This document shows positions 11,796 through 22,440 of a stretch of DNA of 64,000 nt, piece by piece. This stretch comes from Ulva prolifera (taxonomy: Eukaryota; Chlorophyta; Ulvophyceae; Ulvales; Ulvaceae): NCBI GenBank assembly GCA_023078555.1, contig CM041196.1, positions 11,674,985-11,738,984 of the forward strand, given 5' to 3'. Each line of letters starts with the position of its first letter. The first letter of the stretch is position 1. Below the pieces are notes generated by a model. That model made no database searches and was not told the DNA's origin. It saw nothing but the letters and a program-made list of their open reading frames with translations. Both the position numbers and the translations under genes were made by a program.

Positions 11796-12142
11796 TGTCA
11801 GAAATGCTCTATTGTCAGGTCAGACGCGCAGTCTTTCACACAGGTCAGGTCAGGGCAGCCAGCGTTCCATACCTGCTGCGCACAGAGGTAGAACCGAGGA
11901 ACGCTATAAGGAGAGTGCTAGCACCGGGAAACAGAAAGGAGAAATGGTTACAGATCTCAGTGTGCACATGCTTATATGCACACTGAACACACAAGGTTAC
12001 GGCGGGAAACCCTCGCGGGATCTCTCTCACTACATCGAGACAATCACGGCTGGCGGCTTACCCCTGCACTGGATCCGCGGATCGTCCGTGCATGGGTGCA
12101 CCTGTCACCACACTGCTGCCCGCAGGCTCATGCATTGTGACA
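11796..12142 (-). repeat. Copia A 5' LTR (right copy)
   Basis: 347 bp; the partner of 5,556-5,902. It contains the CATATAAG box (11,971-11,978), which would drive transcription leftward into gag-pol. Confidence 0.97.
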
Positions 12143-12147
12143 ACACT
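12143..12147. repeat. Target-site duplication ACACT (right)
   Basis: Second copy of the 5-bp target of copia A; the gypsy sequence resumes here. Confidence 0.95.
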
Positions 12148-13608
12148 TGCCAACAACGGAAGTTGTGCTGCATGATGGTCATACTTTAGCCGCTGAACGG
12201 CCACATGAACCTTACAGAGCGTTGGCACTGACCAGCTTTCCAGTACGCAGGTCGCCTGGCCAGGCGCTGGCCTTGTCGGAGGATTTTCCACCGCTGGCAT
12301 TATCACCGCCACCCTCACGTGGCACGGTCATTATGGACTCCCCCCCGGGGTTCCCCATCGGCATGGCATGCTGCCGACAAACCGGCCACCACGACTTTAT
12401 TTCCCCCCAAGACGCAGGATCGTCAGGATCTGCGCCGGGCGCTGGGGCTGCTCAACCCAAGCAATCCCGCTTACCCGGTAATCCGGGACATGTTACGGCA
12501 GGCAATTGCCACCCCCACAGCCACCATCAGGGGCCCCTCTCAGCCGCTGCCCCCTCTCCAGGCGGCAGCGTCCTCTCAGCCGGTCAAGCCGTCCTCCAGT
12601 CGCCGGGCAGCACCGTCTCGTCAGCAGCCCAACACCTTAGCTTCCCTCAGCCACCGGCCGAAAGTTGTGAACTTGGCGAGCAGCCCGACCCCAAGCAGCG
12701 TGAGCTCCAAGCTACCCTCAGAGGTGATTGACCTCGAGGGCATCGACCTGGACCCCCAAACGTTCTAGGAGATCGCTGCGGACCTGAATACGCAGCACAA
12801 CCAACACCTTACTCTTGATGTTGCAATAGACTCATTCTGGGAACGCTTGCGTCAGGGATATACTCATGACCCCACATTCCGTGCACCTCCACACAAGTAT
12901 ACGTTTGACAAACATCTCCAAGCATATTTATGGGGCCACAAGCTAGTGATTCCGGACCATGATGGACTGCGAAAACAGATTTTGTTGTGGCATCATGTAC
13001 ACCCGTGGCATGCACACATGGGAGTTCATCGCACACAAGCACTCATTATGGACACATTCTATTGGCCTGACATTAGCACGGACATTAAATCATTCATTTC
13101 ACAATGTCATTCATGTCAGATAATGAAATCTCCAGGCTGTTCTGATAGCACTTTATCCCCGCTACCTGTCCCCACAGCATGCTGGCGGGTGGTGAGCTTG
13201 GATATGATCACTCACTTATCGCGCACTGCCTCTGGGTATGACTGTATCGTTGTTTTTGTGGACAAGTTCTCCAAGATGGTCCGGCTTATACCTGCGCTGA
13301 GCACACTCGATGGTCCGGGTTTTGCTAAGTTGTTTTTCCAACACATCTATCCACACTATGGTCTGCCTTTGGGCATATGCAGCGATAGGGGCGTGCAGTG
13401 GAATAACAAGTTTTTCAAATCTGTCTGCGAGCACATGGGCATTCAACTCCGTTTGACGTTTTCATATCACCCTAGAGCCAACGGCCAAGTGGAGCGCCTC
13501 AACAGAGTCATCGAGGAGGCGCCCAGACACTTTGTCGGCCCCGCGCACGACGATTGGGACTCGTTCCTGCCGCATGTTGAATTCAGCATTAACAGTTCCG
13601 TGAAGTGA
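12148..13608 (+). CDS. Gypsy integrase region (fossil), after the copia insertion
   Basis: Continuation of the gypsy pol. A proline/serine-rich spacer (about 12,300-12,770) precedes an HHCC zinc finger at about 12,985-13,130 (HHVHPWHAHMGVH then CHSCQIMK). The integrase core follows, with LDMITHLS, ICSDRGVQWNNKFFK and HPRANGQVERLNR supplying the D, D and E positions. In the family this enzyme inserts the cDNA into host chromatin. Broken; treated as a fossil. Confidence 0.85.
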
Positions 13609-13981
13609 CAAGTGAAAGCACCGGCTGCAGCCCCTTTTAACTCAACCGCATTACACCACCACTGTCGCCTACCGCGTTAGCACTTGGCTTGCCACAAACA
13701 CGGAGTGTGCATGCATCTATTTTGCACAAAATGTATCATCATTTGGCCAAGCAAGCACTAGTCCAGAGCTCTCAGAGGCCAAACAAAGCATGTGGTCTTC
13801 CACAGTTCACCATGAGTACTCACAACAATTCCAAGTAGGCAAAGATGTGCTGCTGTCATTGTCCAAACTTGCGTTGCATCACCCGGCGCTAAGACGCAAA
13901 TTTACCGCCAGGTGGGCTGGCCCTTGTCGCATCTTGGCCTTGATTGGGACACGGGCTGCGCGGCTGTGACTACCTGCCACA

Positions 13982-14557
13982 TTGCGAGAGCTAAGGATTC
14001 ATGATGTATTCCATTTCTCGTGCCTTAAACCTTATGTTGATGCTCATTTTCATGAGTGTAGCACCTCTCCTGCGACGGGCCCGGATACGGACACTGACAA
14101 TGTCTTCGAAGTCTTCGAAGTCGAGGCCGTCTTAGATTATAGGCGCACGCACACGCCGACGGCACAATCACATGACACGGGGCCCCTTAAAGGTCCGCAT
14201 TATCTTGTACGGTGGAAAGGATACTCTTCTCAACACGACCTCTGGTTGCCTGTTGGTGAGTTGGATAATTGTTTAGACAAGGTCGCGGATTACCTGTTTC
14301 AAAATGCATCCGCGAAACAACGCGAGGTGATGATTGCACAATTCCCGCGCGGTGCACGCGCACGGCTGGCACACCTCTTACAGCGTGCGCATAGTACACG
14401 TGGCGTGGACACTGCACCGGCCGCAATGTCGAGGCCACCGCGCTTAGTGCCGAGGACGCGACGCGAATCAGCGCGCTTGCGTAAGTCCAAGCCGACGCTT
14501 GTTGCAGTAGTTTCCAGCCAGCAATTCTGCTCATGTTGTGCTGCGAGCCTGTGCTAG
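13982..14557 (+). CDS. Gypsy integrase C-terminal chromodomain
   Basis: The frame contains VFEVEAVLDYRRT, then HYLVRWKGYSSQHDLWLPVGEL (about 14,120-14,260). This is the chromodomain core with its aromatic cage (Y, W, W) and the YLVKWKGY-type signature. Chromodomains on gypsy integrases steer integration to marked chromatin. The sequence after it is basic and of low complexity. Confidence 0.85.
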   Translation: MRELRIHDVFHFSCLKPYVDAHFHECSTSPATGPDTDTDNVFEVFEVEAVLDYRRTHTPTAQSHDTGPLKGPHYLVRWKGYSSQHDLWLPVGELDNCLDKVADYLFQNASAKQREVMIAQFPRGARARLAHLLQRAHSTRGVDTAPAAMSRPPRLVPRTRRESARLRKSKPTLVAVVSSQQFCSCCAASLC

Positions 14558-14889
14558 GCCATTGATGTGCCCTGCTATTTGTTGAAGGGGACGCCTGGAT
14601 CCATATAGCACTTACCTGGGCGTTACCGGTCATGAGGAGTTGGGTCCGACGCAGATATTCTTGACAGTACCCTGCCCGCTCCGCCGATATTTCTCGGTCT
14701 TAGGTCCATGTGCACGATCACATCGGAACCACTTATGCCATCCCCGCAGCACTCGTCATGCTGGGCACGGTCATTCACCGGGTTGGAACCCCGGCATGGT
14801 AGCACCTAGTCGCCATATAGCGTGTTACACTACCTGAATGCACCAGTTACATCCTCGATAGGCACTTATGGGGTTTAATTCTTGTCAAT

Positions 14890-15294
14890 GTGGGCCGGTG
14901 TTTCCGCACCTTATGTCATGCCGTTCACACTGCTACGCACATTCAACCTTTCTGGGATTTGCCGCCTTATCTGACTTACGGCTGCTATGCAGTGGCATCC
15001 TTACCTTCTGCGTCGGATGGCTCTGCCTTGACCAGCTCCAAGATTAAGCGGTTGCTGGTTAACGTTCAGAAGTTTATGAATGATGTGTCCAAGACCCCCA
15101 CCTCCGGCGTTAGCGGGGATGAATTTAGGGCCAAGCTTGTCGCTATTGTGCGGGCTGAGCGGTCTGCTGTTGCTGCCGCCCGCGCCCGTGAGCGTAGCTT
15201 GCATGAATTTATTGAGATGGTCACCCACTCACACGGCCGTGTGTTGGGCCAATATCTGGATGATCTGGTGATGTCCTTCTCGGACCTTATGTAA
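14890..15294 (+). CDS. Extra small ORF between chromodomain and 3' LTR of the gypsy element
   Basis: A 134-codon sense-strand frame lies between the chromodomain and the polypurine tract. The N-terminus is aromatic (FWDLPPYLTYGCYAV). The rest is helical and charged, with heptad-like spacing around KIKRLLVNVQKFMNDV and RERSLHEFIEMV. I recognise no family. A third ORF here is not part of the standard chromovirus layout. It could be a captured gene, an accessory protein or chance. Confidence 0.4.
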   Translation: MGRCFRTLCHAVHTATHIQPFWDLPPYLTYGCYAVASLPSASDGSALTSSKIKRLLVNVQKFMNDVSKTPTSGVSGDEFRAKLVAIVRAERSAVAAARARERSLHEFIEMVTHSHGRVLGQYLDDLVMSFSDLM

Positions 15295-15526
15295 CCCGTT
15301 TGCTGGGCAGACGCGGCACCGGCTCTTGTTACAAACTTTGTACTACTTGAAGCCCCGGTCTCGCCCCCACCTCGTGGGCCCTTACTGTGCTTACGCCTTG
15401 CGTTGTGTGCTTCGCGCCAGTGGCACTGCCGTGTTCATGGCGTCGCTGCGCTTGTGATGTGGTATTCTGCCACCATTTGCGTGCTTCGCTTGAAGATTAT
15501 CGCTTCCGGAGCTTCGCTCCTCTATT

Positions 15527-15537
15527 AAGGGGGGAGG
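15527..15537 (+). other. Gypsy polypurine tract
   Basis: AAGGGGGGAGG directly before the TGTTG start of the 3' LTR, the expected plus-strand primer of the element. Confidence 0.8.
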
Positions 15538-16346
15538 TGTTGTGAGATATCTCTCACACTAGCGCATGCTGGCACAATTAACACCTTGTCTTATATGCGT
15601 AGCGACTTGTCCAGCCATGTGGACGGTCGCACACGCATAGCTTTTGAATTACCGATCGAGTTGTACACAGTGTGATCACACATACGCTCAATGGGCTTAC
15701 GTGCTTGCACTCGCCACGTGTGACTGCATGCACGCGTCCACCAGCCTTGCGTGCACATTGCATCAGCACTGTGTACAGCCTTCTCCCGGCACAATGTGTC
15801 CCGTCATAGGCTTGTTATGGCTTTATGCGGCTAGCCGAATCGTTACTGCACATATTACGTCTTACTGTGTGCATTACCGCCGTTACACAGGGTCCGCCCG
15901 GCGGGCTCCAGGGTTGGCATGCACGATAATATCTGTACAGCCACCCAGATCTAGAGCTGCCCACGAATTACGTGCGCAGCCTTGCTTACACTCATCTCAG
16001 GCTCTGTGAGCCACAATTTAAGATCTCCCGCGCTTATGCGGGATGTGGGATCAGTGTGGCAGTTATATGGCACGATTCGGCGAGGCCGGCTTTGACAGGG
16101 GATTGACCTGGGCGCACATACCCCGGTATTTATACCGAGCGCTTGCTGGGACCAGACACGCTTGACAGTAGTCTGGTTGGGGCGCCATCCATTTCTGCAC
16201 TGGCACGGCGCCTCCTTGCGTGTGACTGTACCCCTGCTCTGCTTGTGCCTATACAGCCCTCGTGCTGCGGCAATCTTGACCCATCACTGCTTCTTCTTAC
16301 TGCCATCGAGGTCTGTTACCCAAGACCAGACCAATAGGTCTCAACA
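15538..16346 (+). repeat. Gypsy 3' LTR
   Basis: About 809 bp, beginning TGTTGTGAGA and ending GGTCTCAACA (terminal TGTTG/CAACA), just after a polypurine tract. A TATTTATA box inside a short inverted repeat lies at 16,127-16,134. No second copy was found in the window, so the ends are inferred from the terminal dinucleotides and the tract. Confidence 0.75.
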
Positions 16347-17929
16347 GCATGCCTCCATTACATTGAAAATCAAGTCCACCGCACGCAAACAAACATAAGC
16401 ACGAAACTTCTCGGGAAATGGTGTACGCTGCAATAACGCTGTTGATGTTGGCCGTGAACAACTTTGGCGCACAGAAGCAACGTGAAGCACTCGTGTCACG
16501 GTGACAAAGCTTTATGAGCCGAGGCAACGGAGATTACTGGACATAGAGTCATACCGATCTGTATGAATAGGCAAGAGTGCGTTGTGAGCATGCAGTTTCC
16601 TCTCGCACGGGTTGTTCAGCTGTTCCGTGCATCTATACAGGTGGTCGCCCATAAGCCATGAGCGACTCTTGTGAGGGACTTTATGGGCGACCGTGGAGCC
16701 ATGAAATCGTCGAAAAGGTGACTTTGTGATGGCTAAACTACTGCTTGTGTTGTGATATTGTAGATTGATGCAAGAAAACATGTCCGGGATTAATAGTTTA
16801 GCATTACAGTAACATGTACGTGATGCACTCGCGTGCTGCTTGCGACGTACAGTCCACTCGAGCCTTGTCCGCACACATCGCGTGACGACCTGCGTATGCA
16901 TACGCAATGCGCCAACGGCTCTACGAGTGGAAACTGTACCCTGTCTGAATCGAAAAGATGATCAGTGGCAGATCGACATCTCGAAATCGCGGCGGAAGAT
17001 GGAGTTCGGCATGTGCAGGTGGATTGCCGCACGTTATGTGGTCACAACATCATCCTTGCCGGCATGTGGCTATTCACGCAAATTCGGGGCGTCGACAGCT
17101 ATTGCACAACGCTGTGCTCATGCAAGAACCAATACATCACTCTTGCAAAGCGACCAATGAAGACCGTCACGCCGAGCATGCTGTCTTCAGGAGCGACATC
17201 AGTGTACATGAATTGCAGTTTGACATAGGCTCGCATTTAGTCTGCATGCCGTGCACCACAGTCTGAGGCCGCGATCCATGCTCCTAATTCCTGCAGGTAC
17301 CAGTGGGCTGGACCGCTGCTACTGCATCCATGGTCACTGCATACGTGTTGTTGCCTGTGTATGGATGCTTCGGTGTGAGTCGGGCTTCGAAAGCGAGCGC
17401 TTGAGCTGCTCTGCATGCACAATGAGAGCACTTGTTACATGGGACGCATCTGCGGAAGCAACTCCCATTCATGCCTAATTTCAATCAATCAACGTTGTGT
17501 GCGGAAGTCTTCCAGTAGTACATGCCACTTGAAAGCACAGCGCTCCAGTCTGGGACGGTGTTGCAGCTGCATGGCTTTACACGCTGATGTGAAGCCCAGG
17601 GACAGCCATAAGTTGCCCTGATTAACTTTAAGCACGCCAACTGCTACTATCACTACTATGAATTGTCGTGCGAGTGTGGACGCCCAGATGGGAGGCGCGC
17701 TGGTTCAGAGTATTTCAACTACATAATACTGAGGCTTTTTTGGCACAAGGACACAGTCACGGATGCAGGCAATTATTCATTTTCTGTATCAAATCTGTAT
17801 CGTACGGCGTGCTTGAAGCAACAACCAGCACGATCTATGTGCACCTGTTGACGGCGAGCTAATTCAGGGCTGTGCAGCCACACGCCCAGAGCTAGTATCT
17901 GGGCCAGCAGCACAGCCCAATGCTGCTGC
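16347..17929. other. No recognisable gene
   Basis: Only short open frames with no family signature. A 12-bp inverted repeat (16,643-16,654 and 16,681-16,692, GGTCGCCCATAA arms) could form a hairpin with a 26-base loop. The sequence runs up to the target duplication of the solo LTR. Confidence 0.4.
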
Positions 17930-18015
17930 TGTCACAATGCATGAGCCTGCGGGCAGCAGTGTGGTGACAGGTGCACCCATGCACGATCGATCTGCGGATC
18001 CAGTGTAGGGGTAAG

Positions 18016-18447
18016 TGTGAAAGAACACAGCTGCTGTGAATGTATCTCCCTCTAGAGTACTCACTGATTCATGCAGCCTGCATTCAACATGATGAGTTAT
18101 ACCAACTCAGCAGACTATGTGTCCACAAGCACAAACCAACCACATATCCATGCATGTCAGCTAGAGGACACCATACCTGTGTTTAACTCCAATAGACAAG
18201 ATGTCCTACTGGAGTCAACACAAGGCTTATATGCAAACAAGCACACAGACACATAATGTGTACCTATGTGCAAAACAACAAACGCTCCCGCTTTCTGAGT
18301 CCCTTTATCTCAGGGATCGCGTCGAGCACGTGTACAGCAACCATGCGTACAACCACCTCTTGATATGCTAGCTTCTAGCTCCCTCACACAGCAGTCTCCT
18401 ATTGAGCCATGCTTATGATTCTCCTGAAAACTCCTGGTTTCACCACA
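18016..18447 (-). repeat. Copia B 3' LTR
   Basis: 432 bp; on the sense strand it starts TGTGGTGAAACC and ends GTTCTTTCACA (TGTG/CACA). It is preceded by a polypurine-type tract (TTCAGGGGGGC on the sense strand, 18,448-18,460). No partner copy is present, so the ends are inferred. Confidence 0.7.
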
Positions 18448-18461
18448 GCCCCCCTGAATCA

Positions 18462-19391
18462 TCAGACTGATTCAATCTGAGAGATCTGCATTCCCAGCGC
18501 CTTTGCTCCAGCCTCCTGCTTCGGGCCTGGAAGCGCCTTGGTGAGGATGTCAGCCTTCATCTCCTCTGTCTTGACAAACACTGCTTCAATGTCTCCTTGA
18601 ATCACACGGTGGCGGACAAAATGAAACGCAATGTCTATGTGCTTTGTCCTACCAGCTGCTCCTGGAGTATGCTGCTTCATCAAAACGAGGGCGGACTGGT
18701 TGTCCCCATACAGCCGAATACGCTGCATCTGCCCACTCAGCTCAGCCATGAGCTTGCGAACCCACAACACCTCCTTCACCGCTGCAGCTGCTGCCACATA
18801 CTCAGCCTCACATGTTGAGCAAGCTACTACAGTCTGCAACTTGGATTTCCAGACCACAGGACCACCATGCATGAGTACAACTGCACCTGAGGTGCTCTTT
18901 CTAGAGTCAGGTTCACCAGCGTAATCAGCATCTGTGTATGCCTCTACAGCGGGCATACCACGCTGATACACAATGCCCCTATCAAGCGTACCAGCAATGT
19001 ACCGCAGCACACGCTTGGCAGCTTTCCAATGCACATCAGTTGCAGTTGCCACAAAACGACTCAGTACACCACATGCATATGCAAGATCAGGCCGAGTGTT
19101 CACAGTCAGATACAGCAAGGACCCAACAAGCTCAGCGTATGGAGTCTCATCACCGAGAGGAGTGCCTTCATGTCGCCCCAGATGTGTGTTTGCCTCCAGC
19201 GGTGTGGTGACCGCTTTGCTGTCAGACATGCCGAAACGCTCCAGCACATCACGGGCATACTTCGGCTGACCCAACCAGATCTGCCCTAGCTCACGGTCCC
19301 TCCGAAGCTGCAGACCCAGGAAGTAGGTGACCTTCCCGATGTCCTTGATCTCAAAGGCGCCGGCGATTGCCGCCAAGGCTGCCTGAACCAT
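18462..19391 (-). CDS. Copia B pol C-terminal part: RT thumb and RNase H
   Basis: A 309-residue frame. The start resembles the segment following the YVDD box of copia RT (DIGKVTYFLGLQLRRD), then YAELVGSLLYLTVNTRPDLAYA, then RNase H with EAYTDADYAGEPDSRKSTSG, the STCEAEYVA stretch, LYGDNQSAL and a KHIDIAFHFVR ending. All are standard copia signatures. The polymerase active site itself is not included. Confidence 0.9.
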   Translation of the reverse strand: MVQAALAAIAGAFEIKDIGKVTYFLGLQLRRDRELGQIWLGQPKYARDVLERFGMSDSKAVTTPLEANTHLGRHEGTPLGDETPYAELVGSLLYLTVNTRPDLAYACGVLSRFVATATDVHWKAAKRVLRYIAGTLDRGIVYQRGMPAVEAYTDADYAGEPDSRKSTSGAVVLMHGGPVVWKSKLQTVVACSTCEAEYVAAAAAVKEVLWVRKLMAELSGQMQRIRLYGDNQSALVLMKQHTPGAAGRTKHIDIAFHFVRHRVIQGDIEAVFVKTEEMKADILTKALPGPKQEAGAKALGMQISQIESV

Positions 19392-19610
19392 CTGCTTCCT
19401 GCCGACAGCGGGATTGACCCGGTGTAGCGAGGGAGATCCTGCGAGGGTTTCCGCCGTAACCTTGAGTGTTCAGTGTGCATATAAGGATGTGCACACTATG
19501 ATATGTAACCTTTCTTCTTACTGTTTCACGGTATTAGCATCTTCCCATCAGTGTTCCTCGGTTCTACCTCTGTGCAGAAGGTATGGAACACTGGCCTCCT
19601 GGCCTGAGTA

Positions 19611-20361
19611 GGGCTGCTGATTACATTCTCCATGTCTCATATGAACACTTAATTACAAAGTATAATTACACTGTCAATTATCTGTAAACAAAATTATCGG
19701 AATTAACATCATTTACATTAAATTAATCAGCTTTTTCGGTGTCAAATTAACACTTAATTAAGCAGTTCATTATTTCCTGTAATTGCCTTTTAGGCCTTTC
19801 AGCTAGTCAACATTCACGCGTTTAATCGACACAGACACAGGTCATTGCTACATACCGCATATATGGTATAGTATACAATATCATTGTATACTGCCTCTAT
19901 CAACTACCAGCGGGGGTGCTATGCAGCAAGCCGAGTGATGCAGCTGTGCTCGCCAGGCGTGTATTAGGTTGTGTGACAATGGCCTGTATAGATGCAACAC
20001 TTTTAGCAGTCTAGTGTAAGCTCTAGTGCAGACGTCTTCGCTGCCGGGCACTGTTCTCGGCAATGACACAGATGCTGTGCTCCGTAGAACTTGTTGATAG
20101 GCACAATGTTTCAGTCCAATGGTATACTATCCCCAGAAATTACAAGATTTTTCAGGTGATAGTCCTGCGTATGCAGGTGGACCATTTACATTAATGCATT
20201 CATTGATTATCTTAATTATGATGTACACTGTAATCGCCAGAAACAAATAATAATAACTGGTCTTGAGTTAATCACATGTTTTCAAATTAACATTTAATTA
20301 CAACAGCATAATTCTCTGTAATTTGTGCTTTAATCCGTGTTGAATTGTAATTCAGCAGCCC
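19611..20361. mobile_element. 751-bp TIR DNA element (MITE-like), TA target
   Basis: Inside the solo LTR, an AT-rich block begins GGGCTGCTGATTACA and ends in the near-perfect reverse complement of that sequence, TGTAATTCAGCAGCCC. It is flanked by TA on both sides (19,609-19,610 and 20,362-20,363). The LTR sequence reads on across it. The interior has repeated TAATTA-type motifs and no coding frame. This fits a non-autonomous DNA transposon with TA target duplication (Tc1/mariner-like or similar). Confidence 0.8.
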
Positions 20362-20421
20362 TAGACCTGACCTGACGTAAAGACTGCGCGTCTGACCTGA
20401 GTGATTGAAGCATTTCTGACA

Positions 20422-22072
20422 GCTGCGGCCGCAGCATGCAATCACAGCCTCACGCCTTCCAAGCCTGGATTGTGGGCGAAGGCAGCGGGCATAACAGAGC
20501 AGAAAAAAGCAGCACTGCTGTTGCAGCCGAATTGTGCAGCCTCATGGGTACATTCGCGTGGATAGATGTTGGTCGAGCGGTGGCCACTCGGCGCATCAAA
20601 CGTGGTGCTGATTGGGCATCACTGGCACGCTTGCGTGGTGAGGTGTAATTAAACATGACACTTTCATGGTGCAACACTTGTTTTAGGTCACATATTGATC
20701 TGCATCCTATGAAGCTCTGCAATAGGAGTCAATGATTGGTGTGTCCTTTGACAGCATGTTGTTGTTGATCTATGGTGATGTGACATCTTCACGATGCATA
20801 TCTTCACGATGCATAAAAAAAACAAAAAATCGTATTGCAGCAAGTACTTAGACACAGCAAATACTAAAATGGAGCTGCGCACGGAAGGAGGATCCATGTT
20901 TACCTCCGGCCGGTACCGTCGCAGCGTGCTAGCAAGCCAAAAGCCCCAGATGCGAGGCACTCGCCAAAATATATCAGTGGAATCACTTGCAGTGCAATCG
21001 CACAAGCTTCGCCACCAAGGGGCAAGGCCGAAGTGACCATTCCGTGACAGCTGAGCCGAGCCAGATCAAGCCTATGGTGCGCAGAGCAAAGACGACATGC
21101 AGCGAACGAGCACGAAGCAGTCAAACAGCAACACGGACATTACAATCGGCGGATCACGAGTCGGCCGTGCACCGCAGCACGGCCGACCTGCGGAACTACG
21201 AAACGGAAGATTCTCGAAGTGCAACATGTTGCAATTGCAGCATGGATACGCCATGCCGGAAGAGTAGCGCTTTCTTGGGGTTTGAAGACTTGCGTATGAT
21301 GTGTGATGCCCGCTGTCGCAGTGCTTGTCGCACCATCGTTTCGCGACCACGCGTACGCTGATCGCCACATGCACATGCATGGACCGTGGCGCCTGTGGTC
21401 ATGCCTTCGATGTGACGACCAACTTTGGTCTGAGGAGTACATACTCCTTGCAGCAAATCAGCTGCACACAATTGCTAGCGAATATTCGTTGACGAGCAGC
21501 GTATTTTGGACTTTTATTTTCGCCGTAGTATTGTTGCAGTTCCGGCTCCCAATAGGTGATTCTCCCGCAACGCATCCATCAACAGGCAAACGTCATCGAA
21601 ATGCTATTCCTCCTGCCATGTCTGCGCGTCTTCGTGTTCTATGCTGACTGCAAGTAAGCGCAGTGATCGTCAGTCGCGCAGATGAGCGCGTTTGTTAGCA
21701 GCAGCCACACGGCCTCTCGATTACTGCCATGACATGCAGCTCTCGACTCCAACTTCCATCACGATGGTCTATTGGTCTTTCGTTGCAGGTGTGCCTAGAT
21801 TCGTGCGGTATGTTGCAACGCACAGGCGTTCGGCACCCGCTGATGTTGTTGAGCTTCTCACGTTCTAAGCAGCCCCTTTCTTGCTTTCGCCTGCTGGAAG
21901 ATCAGATATTTGTATTTGTCTGAATGAGATGTGCTGCTTCAGACATCTATGTCAGTAGCGGCTGCCGATCGCGTGATGAACAATTCTGGTCAAACACAGT
22001 TGCCGTCGATCTCAGACCTACAGCCGACGCTTCTCATGAACTGATCAATGCAAGGTTAGTTTCTGGTAAGTC
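20422..22072. other. No recognisable gene
   Basis: Short frames only, none with a recognisable family. The sequence continues across copia C: the bases before 22,073 join to those after 28,427 once the 5-bp duplication is allowed for. Confidence 0.4.
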
Positions 22073-22423
22073 TGTCAGAAAAGCTATCATTTGTGCAGGG
22101 CGGACGCGCAGTCCTCATTCAGGTCAGGTCAGGACAGCCAGCATCTCATACCGTCTGCGCACAGAGGTAGAACCGAGAGATGCTGAGGAGGAGAGTGCTA
22201 GTACCGTGAAACAGTAAGAGGAATGGTTACAGTTCTCAGTGTGCACATGCTTATATGGTCACACTGAATACTCAAGGTTACGCCGGGAAACCCTCGCACG
22301 ATCTCTCTCAATACATCGAGACGATCCTAACTGGCGGCTTACCCCTACACTGGATCCGCGGATCGTTCGTGCATGGGTGCACCTGTCACCACGTTGCTGC
22401 CCGCAGGCTCATGCATTGTGACA
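22073..22423 (-). repeat. Copia C 3' LTR (left copy)
   Basis: 351 bp, TGTCA/TGACA ends. It pairs with 28,084-28,427. The CATATAAG box is at 22,250-22,257. Confidence 0.95.
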
Positions 22424-22440
22424 CTCCCCCATAAACCCTG

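Larger units (their letters stand above)
5556..12142 (-). mobile_element. Copia element A (Ty1/copia), nearly whole, young
   Basis: Minus-strand LTR retroelement of 6,587 bp with 347-bp LTRs beginning TGTCA and ending TGACA. The 5-bp target duplication ACACT confirms that it is a single insertion into the gypsy pol. The LTRs differ at only about two positions, so the insertion is recent on an LTR clock. One gag-pol frame covers almost all of the interior. It looks nearly whole, with about one break. A polypurine tract and a tRNA-type primer site are in the correct places. Confidence 0.97.
1764..16346 (+). mobile_element. Ty3/gypsy chromovirus-type LTR element, fossil, 5' LTR not found
   Basis: Plus-strand LTR retroelement with, in order, gag-like protein, retropepsin, RT, RNase H, HHCC zinc finger plus integrase core, chromodomain, a further small ORF, polypurine tract and 3' LTR. 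The order RT-RNaseH-integrase and the C-terminal chromodomain mark it as Ty3/gypsy, chromovirus branch. It is broken, with several breaks plus the absence of an identifiable 5' LTR. It is split by the copia element at 5,556-12,142. Without that insertion and its duplicated target it would span about 8 kb. It is older than the copia copy inserted in it. Confidence 0.9.
18016..19422 (-). mobile_element. Copia element B, 3' fragment of a different copia family
   Basis: Fragment of a Ty1/copia element on the minus strand, with one LTR and the 3' third of pol. It is inserted in the solo LTR. The 5' LTR, gag, integrase and most of RT are absent, so it is a heavily truncated fossil. Its LTR and protein are clearly different from those of copia A. 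Confidence 0.85.
17930..20421 (+). mobile_element. Solo LTR of the copia A/C family, interrupted by two later insertions
   Basis: LTR sequence in plus orientation starts TGTCACAATGCATGAGC at 17,930 and ends CATTTCTGACA at 20,421. It is flanked on both sides by GCTGC (17,925-17,929 and 20,422-20,426), a 5-bp target duplication. LTR sequence is present at 17,930-18,015, about 19,423-19,610 and 20,362-20,421. The gaps are filled by a copia B fragment and a TIR element. A short part of the LTR seems lost at the copia B junction. The orientation is opposite to copia A and C. Confidence 0.9.

Noticed and set aside
14760-14800. tRNA T-arm-like hairpin around CCGGGTTGGAACCCCGG
   Set aside because: No acceptor, D-arm or anticodon arm in either direction; it lies in the gypsy 3' region.
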